From Scytalidium lignicola (lineage: Eukaryota > Ascomycota > Leotiomycetes), in assembly GCA_002812745.2 (NCBI GenBank), contig NCSJ02000171.1, forward strand, positions 1-64,000: 64,000 nucleotides of DNA, read 5' to 3'. The position numbers were made by a program, and so were the translations under genes. The notes under the pieces are model-generated. The model did no database searches. It was not told the origin of the DNA and worked only from the letters and a program-made list of their open reading frames with translations. This document shows positions 46,632 through 58,487 of the stretch, piece after piece (within the stretch, counting starts at the first letter, position 1; the number at the start of each line of letters is the position of its first letter).

Positions 46632-47917
46632 CCATTTTTATAGATGGGTGTCGACCTTGGAGGACCCCGCCCTCGAAGACCACGTTTTTCCCAGGTTCCT
46701 GAGGGCTGGGCCACGAACTGCTACCCCTAGCTACGGGGAATCGACGTCTTGGCCGTACACGCAAGTGCTGGGATAGCAAGAAAACAAACTATCGGGTTGT
46801 TGACGTTGACATGGGATCGATTGCATTTGAGGTTGGCCAGAGTATGACGCCAGCTCCTACTAACGTTCAAGTGGGCAGTTGACAGGGCGCTCCACGGGCC
46901 TGGGACGTGTGATCCCACAGGATAGATCCTCAAGCGAGCAGAGGTCTGGCGATTGTGCCAAGATGAGGTCGTTCTCCTGCGAGAGATGTTATTGCAATCA
47001 TGGAGGGTTGCGCCGGCCGCTGCACGTGCAAAATGGTGGGCATTGAATGGCTTTTGGGGGTTCCCTCCAGCGGCCCAGGTCATCTGCAAGGGCCCGCACA
47101 GGACCCAGAGCGCGCTAGAACAGTGTTCAGACCTGCCAAAACCATCCCGTCCTCCATCAGACNTTTTTTCCATAGTTCCCTTCAATCTAGACAATTCTGA
47201 TTAATAAAATGAACAAACAGCGAGTTTTTATTCTCGCACCTTCTTAATGAATGAAGGAAGGATACTTCCTCTCTGCATTTCTAAAAGCATCTGTGGCATC
47301 CGGCCATTCTGAGATTCTAATGGTCCTTTAACTGATATGAGACGTACAGGGGTCTCATCAGTTATGCGAAGAGCGTAATTTTTTGTTGCTATAGATTTCT
47401 ATCTTTGCTCTATGATGCAAAAGCTTTTAAGTACAGACATGAGCTATATTATTAACTCACGCTCATCAAGAGGCGCTCACCTCTCAAAGTTGACACACCC
47501 TTTGAGTGATATGAATGATCCAACTTTAAATTGAGCGTGGTACTCCATGGCTGTTCTCATGTATGAGGTCATGATATATTAGGTTGACAAGCCTCTGAAT
47601 ATCTATCATCGAGAATACCTACGCAAACGATCCATATAAGAGACAGCATAGTAATTATTGCTATACACAGTTAGACAGATTGATCTCTGAAGATGGTTTC
47701 GGAGCTCTTAAGCCGTACCTCCGTATCCGTCTTGAGATGGCCCAAGCTCCCACACAAATGAACCTAACGGCCGGCGTCCTGAGGCAGGACTTCGCGTCTC
47801 CTATTCAAAGAAACGCGACTTGACAACTCAACTTACCTCGCAAGCTCACCACCTCCTACGATCCGCTCAGATCCTTACATGCAGCTTCTCCGACAGTATT
47901 TTCGATGATTTTATAAC
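46632..47917. other. Intergenic, phosphatase and dynactin promoters
   Basis: 1286 bp between divergent genes. About 46640-47165 is GC-rich, with open frames on both strands (46727-47204) that resemble no family and contain an N at 47163; I do not call a gene. A palindromic GCACGTGC sits at 47022-47029. The rest is plain promoter sequence with pyrimidine-rich tracts near 47840-47910. Confidence 0.45.
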
Positions 47918-50900
47918 ATGGCTGAGCTCGCAGTAGGCCAGGTTGTGCAACTGAAAGAGGGCGTGGTTGGAACGGTCCGCTATTTAGGCCATACACACTT
48001 CGCAACAGGCGATTGGATTGGGGTTGAGCTCGAAGATGGAGGCGGAAAGAATGATGGAAGTGTACAAGGAGAGCGGTACTTTGATTGTGCCATGGGTCGC
48101 GGTATGTTCGTGAGGCCTACAATCGTTGTACGCATTCTTGAACAGCCTGCTCCAGTCGCCCCGAAACCTGCAAATGTCTCCACGACTAAAAGAGTTGGGA
48201 GACCTGCCAGTGCTGTTAATCCCGGCGCCGGACGGAGGATGAGCTCTGTTGGAGCAAAGCGTATGAGCATGAATGCTGCTAGTCCAAGTCCTGCTACCAG
48301 AGCGCCAAGGCCCTCCAGTGTAATTCGAGTAAGTTTATGAAACATGTCTATACAACATATCTAACTTTATAAATCAGTCTCCGACCAAATCCCCTACTAA
48401 ACAGTTGACCTCCGGAGGCACTTCTAGTACTTCAAGTCCACGAACTGGTACGCCATCTGCTGGAAGGCCGCAATCCATGTCAATGTCGAAGCCAAAGGCA
48501 ACCACACCGGCGAATCGTACTTCTATGGGCCCGCCAACTGGACGAGCATTAAGACCTTCTCTATCTGGAGGCCCAGGAGTGGGTAATCGAACTTCTAATC
48601 CTCTATCGAATCCTACAAGTAGGCGCGCTTCACTCGCACCTAAACTAGGGGTACGCAGGATAGGAGACCGAATAGGATCAATTGGGAGTCAGATGAGCGG
48701 CGGCGGCCAAAGCAATGAAGGCGGGGCAGATGAAGATAGTGGAGACACTTTATCTCCGTCTGGTATTAGTCCTACCCTCTCAAAGCATGTTTCTCCTCTA
48801 GCTGCTAGGAATGCAGGATCTGTGGCAAACCGATCCGTATCCGGTGGAATGGGTGCTGCATCTCGAGAGATCGAAGATCTGAAGACTAAGCTACGATTGA
48901 TGGAGAAGAAGCGCCTGGAGGACCGAGACAAATTAAAGGCTTTGGAGCAGATGCAGGCCGAGCGTGATAAGTTCAAAGAAATCATCGAAAAGCTACAGGC
49001 TAAATATCGGCCACAACAACAGGAAGTAACGGATCTACGAAAAGAGCTGAAAGAAACACAGGAGAAATTAGAAGAAATCGAGAAGGTTCAAGCTGATCAC
49101 GATGATATAGTTGAGATGGCAACCTTGGATAGGGAAATGGCTGAAGAGACCGCAGAATCTTTGAAGACGGAATTAGAGGCGCTGAAAATGAGGACAGAAG
49201 AGCTAGAGCTTGAGGTGGAGGTTCTGAGAGAAGAAAATGCAGAATTAGGAACCGAGATGAGCCCTGAAGAGAAGGCTAGTCAAGGTTGGTTACAGATGCA
49301 GCGTAGTAACGAGAGGTTGAAAGAGGCACTTCTACGATTACGTGACATTGCAGAGCAGCAGGAAGAGGAACTGAAGGATGAGATCAAAAGCCTTCAAGCA
49401 GAGTTGCGTGAACTAGGAGGTGTCAAAGAAGAGTATGAAGCTGTCAAAGAGAAACTCACTCAATCTACGGCAAACATTGAGGACCTTCGTCAGCAGCTGG
49501 ATGATGCTTTGGGCGCCGAAGATACAATTGAAGAGCTTACGCATAATAATTTAAGTATGCAGGAGCAGATTGAGGAACTCAAAGTCACCATAGAGGACCT
49601 CGAGAGCCTGAAAGAGTTAAATGACGAGCTTGAAATCAATCATGTGGAAACCGAAAAGGAGATGCAGGAAGAGATAGATTTGAAGGACAGCATCATTAGC
49701 GAGCAAGTGCGACGCGTCAACCAGCAGGAACAAGCTATGGAAGATATGGAATACATGTTATCACGCTTCCGTGAGCTTGTGACAAACCTACAGAGCGACT
49801 TGGAAGATATGAGGGCCTCGCACGCCGTCAGCGAGACAGAATCTGAACAGCTAAACAGCAGATCTCGAGCGATGATGGATTTGAATATGAAACTTCAAGT
49901 ATCTGCTTCGAAGACCCAGATTAAGACAATTGATCTCGAGTTACGTAGGCTTGAGGCGCAAGAGGCTTCAGAACACCTTGCGATCGTGCAACTATTTCTT
50001 CCCGAAGCATATCAAGACGACCGAGATTCCGTTTTGGCACTCCTTCGTTTCAAGCGTGTCGGATTTAAGGCAAATCTCTTGCATGGATTCATCAAAGAAA
50101 GAGTCAACGGACAAGGCTCAGATGGTCATGAAGATGATGTCTTTGCAGGGTGTGATGCCATGGATAAACTAACATGGGTCGCCGCAATGTGTGATCGATT
50201 CGTTAATGCTATCAGCTGCTGTAACATTGAAGAGTTTGCTAAATACGAGGGAGCATTATACGAGCTTGAACCAGTGGAGAGAGCTCTAAACGCTTGGATT
50301 GATGGGCTAAGACGAGATGAACTAAAAGAGAAGCAATGTGCTGATGAGCTTCATCGTACAATTGCGCTTATGACTCATCTTGCCGAGGTTCATATTTCAG
50401 ATACTCTCGCAAGCTATGCTGATGATATTCATATGCGGACTGTCGTTATGCAAAGTCAGCTCGAGAATGCAGCCGCCGCAATATCAATCACTAAAGGAAT
50501 GGTACAGAAAGTCGCTCCAAATAGAGGTGATGAAGAGGAGCTTGCCCACCACTTTTCTCGCAAGACTGGATCTGCTATTGACTTGACCCGTAGTGCTAAG
50601 GTCATTGTCGGGAAAGCTGTTAGATCTCTTGAGGAAATGAAATCTAGATCATTATCCATGACGCCGGATACTCTTCAGCATTTCGAACAATGCGAAGCCA
50701 CCACTCAAGAATTGGCAGCATTCTCTCGTCGCATTGGTGAGGATATCCACACTCTTCTGAGCGAGGAAGGGCGAACGGAGCCATTCACATACCAGGAAAT
50801 CCAGAGTACTTTGTTCAGCACCACATTGGCTGTATTCACTTCTTCCGAGTCCGACCTCTTCTCTACATACTTAAACAAGCTACGGACTCTGACCAATGCA

Positions 50901-51908
50901 TTAGTAGACCTTGCTGCTCTTGCATCGGACTTGGAGATGACGCAAGAATTCGAAAGACTTCCCGCTCCTTGGGTACTTCGATCTCAAGAGCTGAAGTCTT
51001 CTAAGACCGTTCCGGTGGATACTGAAGAAGAGATACGGCGCCTTAGGGATGACAATCATGAGCGTGCAAGACTTATAGCAATAAGAGACAAGACCCTTGA
51101 AGAAGCGTCGGTCAAGATTGAGCTTCTAGAAAGTCGCATGAGAGATGCCGCCAAGAAAAATGAACGTATCCATGAATTGGAAAAGAACATTCAAGACGCC
51201 AAGCAACGTGAGCTTGAGTTAACCGAGTCAGTTGAGACACAAAACAAGGAACTAAGCACGCTGGAAGCAGAGAAGGAGAAGTGGAGAAAGATTGCTGAGC
51301 AGGCTAAGGTGATCGGAGAAGTTTCTCCAGGCTCTAAAGCTGGTCAAGAACGTGCGGTCGCCACTGCACGTGAAATGGAAGCATTGCGAACTGAAATCAG
51401 TGATGTACAAGCCGCTGTACGGTATCTCCGGGAGGAGAATCAGCGTGCACGGGTTACGGATTCTCATAACCTGTCTTGGCTAGATGAGCCATTGGTCAAA
51501 TCCAAATCCCAGGAAGAAGAGCGCAAAGCCCTTGTTCTAGCTGAAGGCCAAGATGTCCTTAACGAACTGCTTAACCTGACAAAGACTGCAAATATGTACG
51601 ATCTCAGTAAGGTACCGAAGAACAAACTTAGTTGGCGGCCAGCGAAGACGACTCCAAGATATCATGTGGAGAAGCAGAAAGAAGACTTTGAGGCTTGGAG
51701 GAGCTGGGAATTGTCTGTCATCAAGAAGGCCCAGGTCTTGTCTGAGAGGGATGCTAATCGTAGAATTGAGCGTCGAAATCGGAGTCGATTAGCAAAGGTT
51801 GAGCTCAGATTACCACAGTTAGAGGGGAAAGGTGTGGGATACAGGGAGGTAGAAATTGTGAATCCTGAAAACTTTGACGGATTCAGAGAAGGTCTTGGCT
51901 TTGTTTAA
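47918..51908 (+). CDS. ro-3: Dynactin p150-Glued subunit
   Basis: Largest dynactin subunit, which links dynein to microtubules and cargo; in Neurospora it is ro-3, in yeast NIP100. Two exons (47918-48328, 48378-51908; 49-nt intron) give 1313 aa. The CAP-Gly domain is residues 1-75, with GDWIGVELEDGGGKNDGSVQ, the tubulin/EB1-binding segment. A Ser/Pro/Arg-rich basic linker follows, then a long coiled coil (about residues 300-680). The region from about 680-970 matches the dynactin domain (for example FLPEAYQDDRDSVLALLRFKR). A second coiled coil follows, and the C-terminus contains KVPKNKLSWRPAKTTP. Length and order are normal for the family. The phosphatase gene is divergent. Confidence 0.96.
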
Positions 51909-52412
51909 TTACGACTATGATATACCCTGAACAAATGTAGCGCTCATCGTCGAAATTTATTTTGTATGATTCATTGGTCTTGTGTTCTGTCCGGAAAAGA
52001 TTCTTCCAAAGGAGTTTTGGTTTGTTGCGATACAGGGGGGTCGTTACAGGATAGACTTGATTAGTTCTGTTATATCCATGGGGGGGAAGGAATAATACCA
52101 GACCATCGAATCTTTAGTCCCAATATTGCTAAAATAATATAATTTCCATATGCACTATCTGTTGACCCTGGTCAAGGGACCATTTTCTGCCCTTGTGACA
52201 CGAAACGGTGCCACTCACGTGCTGTCGCGATGGAATCCCTGGAGGACAAATATGGCATCTTACACGTAGCTATGCCTTGCATTTCCAAACCCCACAACGC
52301 ATGGGGGTAAGTTATAGATTTATGATGGCGAGATTATTATAAATTAGAGAACTCCCGAGCGATAACTGTGATCATATCCATTTCAAACTATATACCCTTA
52401 TGAATTAGCATA
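51909..52412. other. Intergenic, phosphoesterase promoter
   Basis: 504 bp between tandem genes. A CACGTG box lies at 52216-52221. Otherwise no gene seen. Confidence 0.5.
52216..52221. promoter_or_regulatory. CACGTG box upstream of a secreted phosphatase
   Basis: The core E-box bound by Pho4/NUC-1 regulators lies 192 bp upstream of the start at 52413. The position is reasonable for phosphate control, but a 6-bp site is expected about 16 times in 64 kb by chance, so this is a suggestion only. Confidence 0.35.
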
Positions 52413-53701
52413 ATGCGCCTCTATATTATTCTGGCCTGCTGTGCCGCCGTAGCAGCTGCATCGAATGTCCCAGGGAAAGCATTTGATCGATTTTTAACCA
52501 TATGGCTGGAAAACGAAGTGAGCTAGCACTTGTATCATAGATATCGATTTAGTGGTGCTAACTGAAGCATATAGGACTTTTTAAAAGTAGAACAAAACTC
52601 GGATATTCAAGAGCTTATGAAGGAAGGCATTCTTCTAACACAATACTATGCCCATACACATCCTTCTCAACCGAATTATATCGCGTCCATAGCTGGAGAT
52701 TACTTTGGACTTAACCATGACGCAGTTGTAACGATTCCTAGCAACGTATCGACGTTGATCGATCTGTTAGATACCAAGAACATAGGCTGGAAGGGTTATT
52801 TCGAAGGGATACCCGGACCAGGTTACATGAGTGAAGGGAGTACTGCAGCGGATGGAAACGGGTGGGATTATGTCCGAAAGCATAAGTGGGTCCTCTCCTA
52901 CTGCTAGGATTAAGCAGAACTTGTTGATTTCTAGCTGAGTTGTTGCTGATCGAAAATAGTCCGTTTATATCATTCGAGAGCATCCACTTAAATGGAACTC
53001 GTCTGGCGAATATCCAAAGTCTAGATGACTTCAACGATGATGTTAAAGCGAATACTCTGCCGCAGTACATGCACATGTCACCAAACATGCTAAATGACGG
53101 GCACAACACAACACTTGGATTTGCTGCAACATGGTCGAAAAACTTCTTGAAACCTCTTCTTTCCAATGAGCAGTTCATGGAGAAAACGCTTGTTCTTCTT
53201 ACGTATGATGAGAGCGAGACTTATGAGATCCCTAATCGTATTGTATCGGTCCTTCTGGGAGGAGCCATCCCAACAGAGCTCAAAAGCACCTCTGATGACA
53301 CGTTCTATACTCACTACTCCATCCTCTCAACCTTGGAAAACAACTGGGGCCTACCCAACTTAGGAAGATATGATGTCGGAGCAAATGTTTTCAATTTTGT
53401 CGCCCATAAAACTGGGTACACAAACCAAGCACCATTAGATGTTTCGTCGGTCAACAATTCTCTCTCCTACGCTGGATTCTTGAACAATAATTCGGGCCTA
53501 TATATGTCACTTCCCCCACCAAATTTATATCTAGTCGGAGCCGGTGGGCAAGGAGTTGAGTCCGAGATAATAAAAACTTGGCAGTCAGCTTTAAACGAAA
53601 AGACGCCTTATGATGGGAGTGGAGCCGTGTATGATGGTGGGAATGGGGAAACGAACTTACATGCACCTATATACAAAGATCCAGCCCCAAATGCCAAATG
53701 A
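52413..53701 (+). CDS. Secreted acid phosphatase, phosphoesterase family
   Basis: Extracellular phosphatase of the PhoA/phosphoesterase family (PF04185 type), which releases phosphate from organic esters. Exons 52413-52517, 52575-52885 and 52960-53701 (introns 57 and 74 nt) give 385 aa in frame. A signal peptide is evident (MRLYIILACCAAVAAAS). Motifs of the family include FLTIWLENEDF, AHTHPSQPNYIASIAGD with the Ser/Thr-Asn centre, LLTYDESETY (metal-binding Asp/Glu) and VSVLLGGAIP, followed by THYSILSTLENNWGL. Several N-glycosylation sites are seen. The C-terminal 80 residues are low complexity. It is a likely phosphate-starvation enzyme. Confidence 0.92.
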
Positions 53702-54724
53702 GAGACGCAACATACCTTTGTTGAAAAGCCATTAGGGCAAACGAATTTAGGAATGACTATATTATAAAGGCGATCTCTGTTCCCTTGATACGGAAAGGGT
53801 GGCTATGTCATAATTTAGTTACTTCTGCTTTCTCCTTAAGAATCCAAGGGCGTCAGGAGACGGACTTTTGGAAATTGGACTGCCAATCTACGCGCCTCGG
53901 AGTTCCTTCCCGAGAATATGAATTACTCGAGATATCAAGCTTTCAGATATTTGAGAGCATATATATATCAATATATACATGGATCCTGTTAGAACCGATT
54001 TGGAAGGAGGATGATAGATTTTTAGAAAGATATGGTAGAAGTCTCATGAGTAAGAATAAGACATAGTGCGGGTTTTGACTATTCTCTTTCGTACACCTCT
54101 GCGTGAACAAGCCCATAAAATTCAAAAGTGAATACAAAACAGTCCTTATGATAAAGGAACCGGCTCGATATAAAACTATATTGCTAGAATATAATTAACT
54201 GTTATCTAGATGATCAGATTACTTTCATTCTATAATCACGCACTGTGTAATTTGTGTAGTCGGTGCAACACATGTCTTCCATCTAATTTAGGCAGATATT
54301 TTATTTAGCAGTTATAATACAAAATGCTAATTTGAAATTACAGAAAGATTATTTAATCAAAGGTTTTAGCTAAAACAATCGCAGTGCATCATAGTAAGAG
54401 TAAGTAATGTGTAACACAATTATCTAGTAATTAAATTAGATTGAATCAATCATAAGTGATATAACATCGTTTACGTGATTGAGTTCAAACGTTGTGATAT
54501 AAAATGAATTAATTTGGGCTTAATGTGAGCGAATCTCATCCATAACCCCAATAAAAAATTATACACATCAATTTTATCGACGGAGAACGGAGCATCCAGA
54601 TCGCATTTGCGTAGGGGAAAATTAGAGGCATAAATCTAACGCAATGTAGATTGCACTACCTAACATCACTATCTCTATCTATCGTCATTTCTTCCTCCCT
54701 GGTGATGTGACCGCCATTCCTACA
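53702..54724. other. Intergenic stretch
   Basis: 1023 bp between convergent genes. AT-rich in its second half, no supported gene (the open frame 53785-54066 has no recognisable features). Confidence 0.45.
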
Positions 54725-54982
54725 CTAAAAGAATATGGTTATTCCACCCTCTTTTCTAATATAGCAAATGACCAAGACTAAAAGGACTATGCAGGCTGCA
54801 GGTGCAAGGGTCACGTTGATAGTATTGGTAGAGGAGGCGCTGAATTGAATAAATCCCCCAACTTGACGTTCCTGGATGGGATTAATTACAGGTTCTTGAA
54901 TAACAGCTAGAGCCAAGGTGATCATGGCTACTAGGATAACCAAGCGGACAATGTGTTGTCTCATGGTGTCAAAATTGAGCAT
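54725..54982 (-). CDS. Small hypothetical membrane protein
   Basis: 85 codons. An N-terminal signal-like helix (HIVRLVILVAMITLALAVI) is followed by a short polar luminal part with an NVT site and a second hydrophobic helix (ACIVLLVLVICYI), then a short basic tail. It has the look of a small single-pass or hairpin membrane protein. I recognise no family. A second start, MRQHIVRL, lies six codons in. An intron before the end cannot be excluded. Confidence 0.45.
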   Translation of the reverse strand: MLNFDTMRQHIVRLVILVAMITLALAVIQEPVINPIQERQVGGFIQFSASSTNTINVTLAPAACIVLLVLVICYIRKEGGITIFF

Positions 54983-55252
54983 GGAGTCTTTTTCAGTTAT
55001 GACGATATGAAGAGATAGAGATCCACGTAATTGCTATTGAGATTTTTGAGATCTTATTTAAGACTAAGTCTGCTCGTGGATTGTTGAGTTTGGGTTGTGA
55101 TGAGATGGCTTAAATTATAGTACAAAGGAGGATATGAGCGAGACAGTCCAGCAAGCCAATAATTATTGAGAAAATGATTCACCAAAATCGACCCAGATCA
55201 ATGGTAACGGGGTATTTCCTTCCATTTATGAACATACTAGTACAAAGTGCTC

Positions 55253-55857
55253 TTAGTGCTCATTACCGACCTGTTCCTTCCATATTCTTACCAACGGCCC
55301 GTCCAAGCCAAATACTGGGTCAAAATTAGGAATTGGAACGGATCTAGCATTAAGAGTTTTCTCTAGAGTTTCTTCTTCTCCAGCTTTGCAGAAATTGTTA
55401 TCCCAGTGCGGGCTTCCCTGCATGAAGTGAGTATGTTTATTTTTATCATTTGTTTGTTTGTTTGACTGACGTACCTTTGGATATAGTCCTACGTATTCAT
55501 AATCGTTGCTTGATTCCAGACAGCAGTGTGATACGCCGGCGGGTAATACAATCGTATCTCCGGTATTCAAGTCGACTTCCACCCCTTCATCCTCAGGTGA
55601 ATCTAGGGGCCCACGCCCCAAAACTTGGAAACGGCATAGCACTCATGAGTTACACTATGGAAGTGGTGTGCTGGGTAATGCTTGAAAACTCCTCCTTTTA
55701 TCCAGTTATTGGGTTCAATAACCTCACAAGTTGATTCTGGTGTGGGATCTCCAGGCAAGGCAGACCGGTAGACTAGTACCGGGAAAGGGGAATTAGGAAC
55801 ATGCCGGGTTGGCTTTTTGAGGAAATATTGCTCTGGCGGGGGGCGTATTGGAGACAT
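55253..55857 (-). CDS. Cupin-fold protein, YjlB-like (one frameshift)
   Basis: Small cupin of unknown function. Exons 55475-55857 and 55253-55417, with a 57-nt intron. One base is missing near 55620-55630: the frame ends HECYAVSKFWGVGP while the next frame continues FQVLGRGPLDSPEDEGVEVD, as the family does; a T3 run read as T4 would fix it, giving 182 aa. The cupin motifs are visible: KHYPAHHFHSVTHECYAV (first His motif) and GDTIVLPAGVSHCC (second). The C-terminal GSPHWDNNFCKAGEEE is a typical signature of the YjlB group. Either a recent pseudogene or a base-call error. It is unrelated in function to its neighbours as far as I can see. Confidence 0.78.
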
Positions 55858-56045
55858 TGTTATATCAACATATGCCTCAAGGGATTGAAGAGAAATAGAC
55901 TGGAAGAAGCAGAACGAGAGACCTGAAAGTCGACATATCTGATTTGGATAATGGTGGGGTGTGGCTTGGAGCGACCGTCATAGCAATTCCAAAAATGGAA
56001 TAAGAGTCCCAGAGGTCAAGATGACCGAATCACAGGTGCATCGAA

Positions 56046-56528
56046 TCATTCTCCAGCCTCATATGTTCCGACAGGCTCTGGCCGTTGTGAGAAGAGAATC
56101 TTCCACTTCACGATTTCAACAACCTCGAGTTCATTGCTGGAGTCATCGCTCCCGTTGGCGACCTCCCCCGGAGCCTTTCTGCGTATGATGGCTATGGCCT
56201 TTGGTAGCTTCTTGACTTCTCCGGTAAGTCTCTGGTGTTTGCCAACATAGAGATATACAGGCTTCATCCAAGAAGTGCTGGTAGGGTCCTCCTTATTGTA
56301 ATTTGGAAAGACAATGCGTCCAATTGGGATCTCTTGAGGGGTTCTATTGTCTTGATCTGCTGTGTCCGTGAAGGATTCATCTTCAATATACTCCGGGAGA
56401 TTGATAGTGCCCTGAAGCTCAAGTAGAGCCAGTCCAGTCGGGGTTTGTAGGAGCTGTGGAAGTGGATTTAGTGAGGGTGGTGCTTCAGGTGGTACTCTCT
56501 TGCCGTACAAAGGGATGGTAGACATCAT
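56046..56528 (-). CDS. CTF8: Ctf8, subunit of the Ctf18 clamp-loader complex
   Basis: Single-exon protein of 160 aa (159 from the second Met, MSTIPLYGK). Ctf8 joins Ctf18 and Dcc1 to load PCNA and support sister-chromatid cohesion. The conserved stretch is IGRIVFPNYNKE, then WMKPVYLYVGKHQRLTGEVK, which is diagnostic of the family. The N-terminal SLNPLPQLLQTPTGLALLEL part is also typical. The C-terminal VVEIVKWKILFSQRPEPV contacts Ctf18 in yeast. It shares a 375-bp divergent promoter with RPS6. Confidence 0.94.
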   Translation of the reverse strand: MMSTIPLYGKRVPPEAPPSLNPLPQLLQTPTGLALLELQGTINLPEYIEDESFTDTADQDNRTPQEIPIGRIVFPNYNKEDPTSTSWMKPVYLYVGKHQRLTGEVKKLPKAIAIIRRKAPGEVANGSDDSSNELEVVEIVKWKILFSQRPEPVGTYEAGE

Positions 56529-56903
56529 GTAATCAACCTGCTAAAGGAATCCAGATTTTAGAGTAATGATTATCAAGATTCCTAATTCCAAGTACGATAG
56601 AACTCTCTGCAAAGGAAGTCGTGTGAGCTAGAAGCTACCCCAAGCTGAACTTGAGGACACGTGATATTTCGCGTAGCGATTGAATTATTTATTGCCACGT
56701 GATTCCACACGCGACCAAAAATTTAGAGATGGAAGAGACCTCGCTTAAGCTGCCCTGTGCGCTAATTGACCCCTGTCTGCCCTAGCGCGAGATAATCCCA
56801 CAGAACTTTCAATTTCTCTTGAGAGTGAAGAGTGAGCGACGCTGCCAACGACATCACGACAACCGACTTTCAACGACCGTCTTGACCATCCGCCAACGTC
56901 AAG
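56529..56903. promoter_or_regulatory. Divergent promoter, CTF8 and RPS6
   Basis: 375 bp. Two CACGTGA sites, 56658-56664 and 56696-56702, lie 38 bp apart in the same orientation. The RPS8 leader has the same heptamer, which may point to a shared regulator of ribosomal protein genes. Confidence 0.5.
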
Positions 56904-57951
56904 ATGAAGTTGGTGAGTTTATATCATGCTGCGCTACATGTAATTGGAGACGTTTACTGACTTTACTTGATTAATAGAACATTTCCTTCGTTAGTATCCT
57001 AGAATCTTACAATCGCGAAGCTCGTCCAACTGACAATATCGCAGCCTGCCAATGGCAGCCAGAAGCTCATCGATATCGAAGATGAGAGAAAGCTGCGCGT
57101 GTTCATGGACAAGAGGCACGATTCCCTTCGCATTTGAAAACTGATGGAGTCCTAACATGTGGTTACAGAATGGGTGCTGAAGTTCCAGGTGACAGCATTG
57201 GCGATGAATTCAAGGGTTATATCTTCCGCATCACTGGAGGCAACGACAAGCAGGGTTTCCCTATGAAGCAAGGTGTTATGCACCCAACTCGTGTCCGCCT
57301 TCTTCTCTCCGACGGCCACTCCTGCTACCGAATCCGCCGAACTGGTGAGCGCAAGCGTAAATCCGTCCGTGGATGCATTGTCGGCATGGACCTCTCAGTC
57401 CTTGCATTGAGCATTGTCAAGCAGGGAGAGCAAGATATTCCAGGCATCACCGATGTCGTGCACCCAAAGAGACTTGGTCCCAAGCGTGCCACTAAGATCC
57501 GAAAGTTCTTCGGCCTCACCAAGGATGATGATGTACGTTTGTATATCCTCATCGCCTGTCCGCTCTATCCCAAAGAGTGGCTCAGAGTGTGAGTGGAACG
57601 CAGCGCTAACGAACCTCTGCTGCAATATAGGTCCGAAAATTCGTTATCCGTCGTGAAGTCCAGCCAAAGGGCGAGGGCAAGAAGTCATACACCAAGGCAC
57701 CAAAGATCCAACGTCTTATTACCCCCCAGCGTCTGCAGCACAAGCGTCATCGTATTGCACTCAAACGCCGTAATGCTGAGAGAACCAAGGATGCTGCTGT
57801 AAGCACATACCCCTTCAATTCATATAATTATGTTTATACTGATTTCTTGTTGCAGAACGAGTACGCTGCTACCCTCGCTAAGCGTGTTGCTGAATCTAAG
57901 GCATTGAAGGCGGATGCCCGCAAGAGGAGAGCTAGCTCCATGAGGAAGTAG
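56904..57951 (+). CDS. RPS6: 40S ribosomal protein eS6
   Basis: Small-subunit ribosomal protein. Six exons (56904-56912, 56978-56989, 57045-57115, 57169-57532, 57631-57798, 57856-57951) sum to 720 nt, 239 aa, the normal fungal length. The first two coding exons are tiny (MKL, then NISF). The third intron (57116-57168) starts with GC, not GT, and is required: it joins FMDKR to [11 protein letters not shown]. Diagnostic sequence includes [20 protein letters not shown] and [20 protein letters not shown]. The C-terminus ends [11 protein letters not shown], with the usual phosphorylatable serines. Confidence 0.97.
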
Positions 57952-58487
57952 ATGTGAAATGGTGTAAACTGGCTGGAAAATTTGTTGGTACGGGAAGGTA
58001 GAGAAGTGATGAGGTTGGATCTTTGCTCTAGTCGGCTAGATCATGATGTATCACAAGCGTGACAGGGATCAAGATTCTCCTTCGGACAAAATTACAATGC
58101 ATGGCATGTAGCTAGGCGTTTTATGTGAAATGCAGACTAAAATTTTGCGCACTAAATTTCTGTTTAAACGTTCTTATCCCGGACAAATCTGCTAATGTAC
58201 AAAGGACTCCGTACCTCCTATAGGAAGGAAACCTTATCTCTATTAATAGCTAATTAACTTATGCAGCCGTAGATGAAACCTAGCTAGGGATTCCCGGATT
58301 TACCTTTTAATGAACGAGCAATGTCAACAGAAATTTTATGACATGTGAATCTCGATTTTAACTGAAGTATCTAGAAACCAGACATGACCAATCCTCAATT
58401 TACACCTGAAAACGCCTAGAAACAACCTAGATCAACCAACAAGCGTTGCGCCGTTCCAATGAATTTGCGGCTGTGGTTCCATTTGAC
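57952..58487. other. Intergenic stretch
   Basis: 536 bp between convergent RPS6 and the PRPP synthetase gene. No gene seen. Confidence 0.5.

Noticed and set aside
46727..47204. Open frames of 83-155 codons on both strands
   Set aside because: GC-rich composition opens frames on both strands alike; no motif, no family, and an N within.
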